A DNA stretch of 38,235 nt, from positions 1 through 38,235 of the forward strand of contig NZ_BCUS01000057.1 of NCBI RefSeq assembly GCF_001591345.1. The letters are read 5' to 3'. The position numbers were made by a program, and so were the translations under genes. The stretch is from Variovorax boronicumulans NBRC 103145. GTDB lineage: Bacteria; Pseudomonadota; Gammaproteobacteria; Burkholderiales; Burkholderiaceae_C. A model generated the notes under the pieces. The model was not told where the DNA came from. It was given only the letters and a program-made list of their open reading frames with translations, and ran no database searches. Below, piece by piece: positions 31,371 through 38,235 of the stretch (position 1 is the first letter of the stretch; the number at the start of each line of letters is the position of its first letter).

Positions 31371-32024
31371 GTGTACGTCTCCCGGTACCACCGCCAGCCC
31401 GACCTCGGCGCGAGCCACGCGCTGATCGACGCGCATCCGCTGGGCGCCTGGGTCGTTCAGGGCGCCGACGGGCTGGTCGCCAACCACCTGCCCTTTCTGC
31501 TCGACCGCTCGCGCGGCCCGTTCGGCACGCTGCTCGGCCACGTGTCGCGCGCCAATCCCGTGTGGCGCCAACTCGATGCCGCGGCCCCTTCGGTCGTGAT
31601 GTTCCAGGGGCCGCAGGCCTACATCACGCCCGGCTGGTACCCCGGCAAGGCCGAGCACGGCCAGGTGGTGCCGACCTGGAACTACGCCGTCGCCCACGCG
31701 CACGGCATCGCGCGCGCCATCGACGACGAAGCCTGGCTGCTCGACCTGCTCGCGCGGCTGACCGCGGCGAACGAGGCCGGCCAGCCCGTGCCCTGGCAGA
31801 CCACGGACGCGCCCGAGACCTTCATCCGCAAGCTGGCGCGCGCCGTGGTGGGCATCGAGATCCCCATCGACCGCCTCGAAGGCAAGCTCAAGGCCAGCCA
31901 GGACGAAGCCCTGCAGGACCGTCAAGGCACGGTGCAGGGGCTGACCGCTGTCGGCTCCGAGAACGCGTCGGCCATGGCGCGGCTGGTGCAGCAGGCGATG
32001 CAGCCCGGCAGCGCCATCGACTGA
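31371..32024 (+). CDS. PaiB-like FMN-binding protein
   Basis: 217 residues of the FMN-binding negative transcriptional regulator family: MYVSRYHRQPD, HPLGAWVVQG, ANHLPFLLD, then TPGWYPGKAEHGQVVPTWNYAVAHAHG, the family signature, and KLKASQDEALQDRQGTVQGL. In Bacillus paiB affects protease and sporulation genes; in proteobacteria it is probably a flavin-binding redox protein. The start is GTG at 31371, 24 bases after the Fur-family stop, so the two are co-transcribed. Its link to metal control is unknown. Confidence 0.9.
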   Translation: MYVSRYHRQPDLGASHALIDAHPLGAWVVQGADGLVANHLPFLLDRSRGPFGTLLGHVSRANPVWRQLDAAAPSVVMFQGPQAYITPGWYPGKAEHGQVVPTWNYAVAHAHGIARAIDDEAWLLDLLARLTAANEAGQPVPWQTTDAPETFIRKLARAVVGIEIPIDRLEGKLKASQDEALQDRQGTVQGLTAVGSENASAMARLVQQAMQPGSAID

Positions 32025-32037
32025 ACCGCCCGCGCGC

Positions 32038-33231
<1,194 letters not shown>

Positions 33232-33249
33232 GAGGGCAGGCTCCATAGT

Positions 33250-33292
33250 TGCAACAGAATTGCATTATATGGATTGACGCAACTCAGTTGCA
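33250..33292 (-). promoter_or_regulatory. cobW promoter with two operator-like dyads flanking TATAAT
   Basis: Copy 1 (33250-33264, plus) is TGCAACAGAATTGCA; copy 2 (33278-33292, minus) is TGCAACTGAGTTGCG. They agree at 12 of 15 bases and their centres are 28 bases apart. A perfect TATAAT (minus, 33269-33264) sits between them, so bound repressors would cover it. A weak plus-strand promoter (TTGACG at 33274) could drive the gene at 33342. Confidence 0.7.
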
Positions 33293-33341
33293 TTTATTGC
33301 ACGAGTGACCGACAGGCGCGCGCTCGCCTACCATCCAGCGC

Positions 33342-33758
33342 ATGACCGATTTCTCTGCCTTCGTCGCCCCGCCGCCCTCCGACGCGCCGCACACGGCCGT
33401 CGTCGCCGCCGCGTCGGCCTGCCTCGACCGCTTCACGGCCGCCTTCAACGCCTCGGACACGCGCGGCATGGACGCCGAGCTGCACTTTCCGCACACGATG
33501 CTCTCGGGCGCGCAGCGGCTCGACTGGCCCACGCCCGGCCGGCACCCGGTGGATTTCTTCGACACGCTCAAGGCCAGCGGCTGGGCCTCCACGCAGTACG
33601 AGAAGAAGGAGCCCGTGCTCGTGAGCCAGGACAAGGTGCACTTCGTCGTGCACTACACGCGGCGCGATGCGGCGGGCGCGGTGCTCAGCACGCACGCCAA
33701 CCTCTGGATCGTCGTGCAGGCCGAGGGACGCTGGGGCATCGCCCTGCGCTCGTACTGA
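33342..33758 (+). CDS. NTF2-like hypothetical protein
   Basis: 138 residues. The pattern CLDRFTAAFNASDTRGMDAELHFPHTML ... VHFVVHYTRRDAAGAVLSTHANLWIVVQAEGRWGIALRSY is the NTF2/SnoaL superfamily shape. Function unknown; these are often ligand-binding or isomerase-like. ATG at 33342 has no strong ribosome-binding site. It is divergent from cobW and its promoter region contains the repeated dyad, so it could share metal control (inference). The acetyltransferase gene begins 30 bases after its stop. Confidence 0.78.
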   Translation: MTDFSAFVAPPPSDAPHTAVVAAASACLDRFTAAFNASDTRGMDAELHFPHTMLSGAQRLDWPTPGRHPVDFFDTLKASGWASTQYEKKEPVLVSQDKVHFVVHYTRRDAAGAVLSTHANLWIVVQAEGRWGIALRSY

Positions 33759-33788
33759 ATGAACCCGAAAGAAAAAGGACCGCGTCCC

Positions 33789-34367
33789 ATGTCCCCCTCC
33801 GCCCTGCAGCTCGTCTGGCCGTCGCCCGAACACCTGCCCGGCTACATCGCCGCGCTGGAGCGCGGCTGGTCGCCCAACAGCCTGCGAGCCGAAGCCGGCC
33901 CCGAAGAACTGGCGCTGATCCGCACCGACCCCGAAGGCTTTCTTTCTGGCCTCGTTGACCGCGAGGCCAAGGGCCCGCCCATCGCGCTGCCCACCGGTGG
34001 CACCGTCCCCCGGCTGCCGGGCTACCGGCGCTGGCTCTGGGACGGCGAGTTCTGCGGCAGCATCCAGCTGCGCTGGCAGCCGGGCACCAACGCCCTGCCT
34101 TCGTACTGCCTGGGCCACATCGGCTACGGCGTGGTGCCGTGGAAAAGCGGCCGGGGCTACGCCACCGCCGCGCTGCGCGCGCTGCTGCCCGATGCGCGCG
34201 CCATCGGCCTGGACCATGTCGAGATCACGACCAGCCCCGACAACCTCGCCTCGCAGCGCGTGATCCGCGCCAACGGCGGCGTGCTGGTCGAGGAGTTCAT
34301 CACCGAGCCCGGGCTCGGTGGCGCGCCCGAGCTGCGCTTTCGCATCGACGTGCGCGACCTGCGCTGA
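33789..34367 (+). CDS. GNAT-family N-acetyltransferase
   Basis: 192 residues. LGHIGYGVVPWKSGRGYATAALRALLPDARAIGLDHVEITTSPDNLASQRVIRANGGV carries the acetyl-CoA loop RGYAT and the NLASQRVI motif of the RimI/YjaB-like GNAT group. The substrate is unknown. ATG at 33789 is chosen because AAAGGA lies 9 bases upstream; an ATG at 33759, touching the previous stop, is an alternative. It is in line with the upstream NTF2-like gene. Confidence 0.9.
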   Translation: MSPSALQLVWPSPEHLPGYIAALERGWSPNSLRAEAGPEELALIRTDPEGFLSGLVDREAKGPPIALPTGGTVPRLPGYRRWLWDGEFCGSIQLRWQPGTNALPSYCLGHIGYGVVPWKSGRGYATAALRALLPDARAIGLDHVEITTSPDNLASQRVIRANGGVLVEEFITEPGLGGAPELRFRIDVRDLR

Positions 34368-34373
34368 CGCGCC

Positions 34374-35285
34374 CTACATTTCGAACGCCTCGACCTGCCG
34401 CCCGTCGATGTCGGTGAAGCCGTAGGCACGCGCCAGGTCGGCCACGCGCAGCACCTGGCCGGTCTTGTCGAGCACCTGCGCATCGGCCGCCAGCGCGGCC
34501 ACGGCGCGGCCCAGGTAGCGCGGCGATTCGGTGCGCGCCAGCGCGGGGCGCTCCTGCCAGTGCGCTTCGTCGGTCTTGTGGCCCGCGAGCACGAACTCGG
34601 TGCGCATCCAGCCCGGCGACACCGCCACCGAGGCCACGCCGTGCGGCTGCAGTTCCTGCGCGATGCCGAAGGCCAGCCGCGTCATCGAGGCCTTGGCGAG
34701 GTCGTAGAACAGGTTGCCGCGCAGGTAGTGGCCGCGGTCCCAGAAGGTGGTGGTGACGATCAGGCCCTGCTTGCGCGCCACCATGCCCGGCGCGGCGCAG
34801 CGGCTGGCCACGAGGTGGTTGCGCACGCCGCGGTCGAACATCGAGTCCCAGTTGGCGAGCGGGTGCTCCCAGAACGGCGCCTCGAAGACACCCGTGAAGC
34901 TCTCGTGGCCGCCCCAGGCGTTGTTCACGAGCAGGTCGAGCCGGCCCTGCTCGCGCTCGACGCGCGCGAACAGCGCCGCCACCTCGTCTTCCTTCGTGTG
35001 GTCGCAGGCCAAGGCAATGCCGCGCCCGCCGAGTTGCGTGACCTCGTCGGCGGTGTCGTCGATGGTGCCGGGCAAGGCGGCCAGCTCGGACAGGGCGAGC
35101 AGCTGCCCGTAGCTGTCCGCCGGCCGCGCGCGGGTGCTGCGCCCGGTCACGTACACGGTGGCACCGGCCGCGCCCAGTTCCTGCGCGATGCCGCGGCCCG
35201 CGCCGCGGCTGGCGCCGGTGACCACGGCCACGCGGCCCGCCAGCGGACGATGCGCGGCATCAGGGGTGGAGAGGGCTGCTGTCAT
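34374..35285 (-). CDS. Short-chain dehydrogenase/reductase (DHRS1-like)
   Basis: 303 residues. NAD(P) motif TGASRGAG (23-30), NNAWGG near 118, and catalytic Tyr/Lys in YDLAK. The WDRGHYLRGNLFYDLAKASMTRLAFGIAQEL segment and long C-terminus are of the DHRS1-like branch. The reaction is probably a ketone/alcohol conversion; the substrate is unknown. ATG at 35285 follows AAGGAG nine bases upstream. It is convergent with the GNAT gene, with six bases between them, and 64 bases downstream of the AraC-family stop on the same strand, so the regulator may control it (inference). Confidence 0.9.
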   Translation of the reverse strand: MTAALSTPDAAHRPLAGRVAVVTGASRGAGRGIAQELGAAGATVYVTGRSTRARPADSYGQLLALSELAALPGTIDDTADEVTQLGGRGIALACDHTKEDEVAALFARVEREQGRLDLLVNNAWGGHESFTGVFEAPFWEHPLANWDSMFDRGVRNHLVASRCAAPGMVARKQGLIVTTTFWDRGHYLRGNLFYDLAKASMTRLAFGIAQELQPHGVASVAVSPGWMRTEFVLAGHKTDEAHWQERPALARTESPRYLGRAVAALAADAQVLDKTGQVLRVADLARAYGFTDIDGRQVEAFEM

Positions 35286-35349
35286 GTGTCGTTGCTCCTT
35301 CGTTCGGTGAGGGTCCTTGGGCAGGACAAGCCGCCACGATAGGCCGGCC

Positions 35350-36222
35350 TCAGCGCGCCGTCTTGGAAGAAACCGAAACCCGGCGCCCGAGGAACTCGGT
35401 GGGCGTCACGCCGCACAGGGCGCGGAACTCGTTGACGAGGTGCGACTGGTCGTAGAACCCGTGGTCCAGCGCCATGTCGGCCCAGGCCGGCGCGCTGTGC
35501 AGGCGCAGCGCGCGCAGGCAGGCATGCAGCCGCGCGAGCCGGCCCCAGGCGCGCGGCGACAGCCCGACGTGCGCATGAAAGAGCTGCTGCAGCCGGCGCT
35601 CGCCCACGCCGACCGCCTGCGCCACCTCGCGCAGCGCCTGGCGCCCGTCGGCAGCGGCGATGAGCCGCGCGGCGTGCATCGCGGCGGCCGGTGGCGTGCC
35701 GTCGCCTGCTTTCTGCAGGCGCTTCATCAAGGCCTGCTGCAGCAGCTGCGCGCGTGCGGCATCGCCGCGCGCTTCGGCCATGCGCGCGAGCAGCGTCGTG
35801 CCCTCACCGCCCCAGAGTTCGTCCAGGTGCACCGCGCGGCCTGCGATCTCGCCGGCCGGCACGCCCAGCAGCGCCGCCGCCGCGCCGGGACGCAGCGCCA
35901 CCGACAGGCCTTCCACCGTGTCACGCATCCGCACCACGGCGGGCGCGGCGAAGGCGCCGATGGCTTCGACCGCCTGCCCCGGCGCGTCGTCGGCCGAGGG
36001 CGCATCGCCGAAGTTGAAGACCAGCCGGATCGCACCGTCGGGCAGCACGCGCTCGCGCACCTCGTGGCCGGGCGCGAAGGTCTCGCGGTACATCAGCAGG
36101 TGCGAGACATGCGACCGCAGGGCCGGTGCGATCGGCAGCACCTGCAGCGTGCCGTCGGGCACGCCCGACTCCGGCCCGTGCAGCGGGTCGTCGTGGAGCC
36201 GGAGGAAAAGACGTTCGCCCAT
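35350..36222 (-). CDS. AraC-family transcriptional regulator
   Basis: 290 residues. N-terminal effector-like region (about 1-165) with PDGAIRLVFNFGDA, then an HTH_18 domain of two helix-turn-helix parts (about 195-285) including LREVAQAVGVGERRLQQLFHAHVGLSPRAWGRLARLH and DMALDHGFYDQSHLVNEFRALCGVTPTEFL. This layout is common in regulators of unknown ligand. The 64-base gap to the SDR start suggests shared control. ATG at 36222 has no clear ribosome-binding site, so the start is somewhat uncertain. It is divergent from the GST gene. Confidence 0.9.
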   Translation of the reverse strand: MGERLFLRLHDDPLHGPESGVPDGTLQVLPIAPALRSHVSHLLMYRETFAPGHEVRERVLPDGAIRLVFNFGDAPSADDAPGQAVEAIGAFAAPAVVRMRDTVEGLSVALRPGAAAALLGVPAGEIAGRAVHLDELWGGEGTTLLARMAEARGDAARAQLLQQALMKRLQKAGDGTPPAAAMHAARLIAAADGRQALREVAQAVGVGERRLQQLFHAHVGLSPRAWGRLARLHACLRALRLHSAPAWADMALDHGFYDQSHLVNEFRALCGVTPTEFLGRRVSVSSKTAR

Positions 36223-36313
36223 GGCGGTCGATTGTGAGGAAAAACCCGCCGCCGCGCGACCCGGCCCGATGGTTCGACAATCGGCCGGCTCCCGCTGTTC
36301 ATCTTTTGTTCGC

Positions 36314-36973
36314 ATGCCCGATTCCGCCCTCCCCGTGCTCTATTCGTTCCGCCGCTGCCCCTATGCGATGCGGGCCCGGCTCGCGCTCGTGGCGAGCGAG
36401 CAGCGCTGCGCGCTGCGCGAGATCGAGCTGAAGCGAAAGCCCGCCGAGATGCTCGCGGCCTCGCCCAAGGGCACTGTCCCCGTGCTGGTGCTCGACGGCG
36501 GCGCGGCGGTGCTGGAGCAAAGCCTGGACGTGATGCTGTGGGCGCTGCGCCGCCACGATCCGCTGCGCTGGCTGGTCCCGGAGCGCGGCACGCTCGATGA
36601 CCTGCTCGCGCTGGTGGCGGACTGCGACAACGGCTTCAAGCCGCTGCTCGACCGCTACAAGTACCCGGCACGTTACCCGGCATCGGAAGGCTCGGCGCGC
36701 GACGAGGGTGCGCGCTTCCTGCAAGGGCTCGAAGACCGGCTCGCGATGTCGGCGCAGCTGGCCGGCGCCCACGCCACGCTGGCCGACGCGGCGCTCATGC
36801 CTTTCGTGCGCCAGTTCGCGATGGTCGATACGGCCTGGTTCGACGCTCAGCCCTGGCCGCGCCTGCAGGCCTGGCTCGCGGGCTGGACCGCGTCGGAGAT
36901 GTTCACGCGTGCCATGGCCAAATACGCGCCGTGGCAGGCGGGCGAACCGGGCGTGAGCTTTCCGCCCGCTTGA
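36314..36973 (+). CDS. Glutathione S-transferase-like protein
   Basis: 219 residues. The thioredoxin-like N-domain begins LYSFRRCPYAMRARLAL, with Cys15-Pro16-Tyr17 in the position of an active Cys, as in omega/beta GSTs or glutaredoxin-2. Then KGTVPVL gives the cis-Pro, and the helical C-domain contains ATLADAALMPFVRQFA. It probably conjugates or reduces substrates with glutathione. It ends where the flavoprotein gene ends on the other strand, zero bases apart. AraC is divergent 91 bases away. Confidence 0.9.
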   Translation: MPDSALPVLYSFRRCPYAMRARLALVASEQRCALREIELKRKPAEMLAASPKGTVPVLVLDGGAAVLEQSLDVMLWALRRHDPLRWLVPERGTLDDLLALVADCDNGFKPLLDRYKYPARYPASEGSARDEGARFLQGLEDRLAMSAQLAGAHATLADAALMPFVRQFAMVDTAWFDAQPWPRLQAWLAGWTASEMFTRAMAKYAPWQAGEPGVSFPPA

Positions 36974-38235
36974 TCAGTAGACGTCGCGGCGGTAGCGGCC
37001 TTCGGCGATGAGCGCGTCCATGCCGCTCTCGCCCAGCACCTCGGTGAGTGCCGCGTCCACGCCCGGCGCCATGCCTTCGAGGCTGCCGCACACGAAGACG
37101 ATCGCGCCCTCTTCGTCCACCCACTGCTTCAGCACCTCGCCAGCCTCGCGCAGGCGGTCCTGCACGTACACGCGCTGCGCCTGGTCGCGCGAGTAGACGA
37201 AATCGGCGCGCGCCACGAGGCCGCCCGCCTGCCATGCCGCGACCTCGTCCGCGCCGAAGCCGTCGTGCGCCGCCTGCCGCTCGCCGAACACCAGCCAGTT
37301 GCGGCCGTGCCCGCGGCGTGCGCGCTCGCGCAGCAGCGCGCGCAGCCCCGCAAAGCCCGAGCCGTTGCCGATGAAGATGCAGGGCCGCGCATCGTCGGGC
37401 AGCGCGAAGCCCGGGTTGGCGACGAGGCGCAGCGCGAGTTCCGTGCCCATCGGCGCGCCGACCGTGAGCCAGCCCGAGGCCACGCCCAGCCCGTTGTCAT
37501 GCCGCGCCTGCCGCACCAGCAGCTGGATGGCGCCATCGGACGGAATCGACGCGACCGAGTAGCTGCGCGGCGCGGGCGCCGGGGCGCCGTCGTCGTGCAT
37601 CTGGCGCGGCACGATCTCGACCAGTGCGCCGGGCACCCAGTCCATCGCACCACTGCCATCGACGCGTCGCAGCTCGATTTCGAACAGCGGATCGCCCTGG
37701 CTGCCCGCATTGAGCAGCCGCCGGCCGTCGAGCCGCCAGGCTTCGAAAGCCGGTGCGGTCGACACGGGCCACGCGGCATCGCGCACCCCGAAGGTCTCGC
37801 TCAACGCGTCGTGCCAACGCGCGAGCGCTGCCGGGTCTTCGCCGTCCACCTCGATCATCGGGAACAGCGGCTGCGCGCCCTGGTTGTGCAGATCGTGGTC
37901 GAGCTTGCGGCCGAAGCCGCAGAAGGTCGCGTAGTGACGGTCGCCCAGCGCGAGCAGGCCGTAGCGCAGATGGCGCAAGCCCGGGCCGCTCTGCCGCGCG
38001 AACGCACGGGCGAAGGCACGCGCGCTGTCGGGCGGCTCACCCTCGCCGAAGCTGCTGGCCACCCACAGCACCTGGCGGAAATGCAGCAGCGCATCGGCAC
38101 TCAGTGCGGACACAGGCCGCACCACCGCCGCGACGCTGGCGGCCTGCAGCGCGCCGGCCGTCTGCAGCGCGAGGCGCTCGGCATGGCCGGTCTGGCTCGC
38201 AAAGGCGACCAGCACCTGGCCCGCATCGCCCGCCG
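36974..38235 (-). CDS. CysJ-like diflavin reductase (FMN/FAD/NADPH), cut by the window edge
   Basis: At least 420 codons; the frame continues past base 38235, so the true start is outside. Visible are FMN-binding VAFASQTGHAE, SSFGEGEPP and LALGDRHYATFCGFGRKLD, then a FAD region with RSYSVAS, an NADPH-binding GNGSGFAGLRALLRERARRG, and the end VFVCGSLEGMAPGVDAALTEVLG with terminal RYRRDVY. This is the flavodoxin plus FNR-like layout of sulfite-reductase alpha subunits and related diflavin reductases. The missing N-terminal part could hold a membrane (PepSY-type) domain, so it may be an iron-reductase-like protein and not a sulfite reductase. No sulfite-reductase beta subunit is visible. Confidence 0.88.
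   Translation of the reverse strand, partial: AGDAGQVLVAFASQTGHAERLALQTAGALQAASVAAVVRPVSALSADALLHFRQVLWVASSFGEGEPPDSARAFARAFARQSGPGLRHLRYGLLALGDRHYATFCGFGRKLDHDLHNQGAQPLFPMIEVDGEDPAALARWHDALSETFGVRDAAWPVSTAPAFEAWRLDGRRLLNAGSQGDPLFEIELRRVDGSGAMDWVPGALVEIVPRQMHDDGAPAPAPRSYSVASIPSDGAIQLLVRQARHDNGLGVASGWLTVGAPMGTELALRLVANPGFALPDDARPCIFIGNGSGFAGLRALLRERARRGHGRNWLVFGERQAAHDGFGADEVAAWQAGGLVARADFVYSRDQAQRVYVQDRLREAGEVLKQWVDEEGAIVFVCGSLEGMAPGVDAALTEVLGESGMDALIAEGRYRRDVY

Overview
The window is about 38 kb of high-GC (roughly 68-70 %, by eye) chromosomal DNA, densely coding on both strands. It looks like a betaproteobacterium of the family Comamonadaceae, most probably Variovorax or a close relative. 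That placement is inference: it rests on codon use, the mix of families, and two AT-rich intergenic elements that resemble short dispersed repeats I associate with this family. I see no rRNA, tRNA, CRISPR array, phage or insertion sequence. No gene-free stretch exceeds 300 bases; the longest, 178-465, holds a candidate response-regulator site.

Left part (1-9.6 kb): the N-terminus of an RND efflux adaptor; a small membrane protein; a tightly coupled operon of fatty-acid/sterol hydroxylase, 2TM protein, LytS-type histidine kinase and LytTR response regulator, closed by a strong bidirectional terminator; a Tyr/Pro-repeat secreted protein; glnS with its terminator; an RluE-type pseudouridine synthase; an M23 peptidase; a hypothetical protein; an AstE/AspA-like deacylase.

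Middle (9.6-22.5 kb): an ammonium transporter behind a sigma-54 promoter; a membrane-anchored LytTR regulator; an acyltransferase-3 protein whose end overlaps a convergent PaaI-type thioesterase; a DUF4139 protein. Then comes the most interesting unit. A Fur-family regulator with a His-rich insert precedes a promoter that overlaps a palindrome. That promoter reads into a 49-residue L36 type B ribosomal protein (ykgO/rpmJ2, missed by length cut-offs), an ABC ATPase, two ABC-2 permeases with large extracytoplasmic domains, and a TonB-dependent receptor. The L36 paralogue lacks the zinc ribbon and is a classic zinc-starvation (Zur) target, so the layout suggests a metal-starvation operon that couples outer-membrane uptake to an exporter-type ABC system.

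Right part (22.5-38.2 kb): RbgA-type GTPase, BamE-like protein, CBS protein, HPF/RaiA-type ribosome factor, a MerR-NTF2 operon with a MerR-type 19-bp-spacer promoter, an SDR, an orphan receiver protein, gshA, a YgiN-type monooxygenase and a carboxylesterase. A second metal-related cluster follows: another Fur-family regulator, a PaiB-like protein and a divergent CobW/COG0523 GTPase, whose TATAAT box is flanked by two copies of a 15-bp operator-like dyad. The window ends with an NTF2-like protein, a GNAT acetyltransferase, an SDR, an AraC regulator, a glutathione S-transferase and a CysJ-like flavoprotein cut by the right edge. Two Fur-type regulators, a zinc-free L36, a CobW GTPase and a TonB/ABC system within 18 kb make metal (probably zinc) homeostasis the strongest theme.
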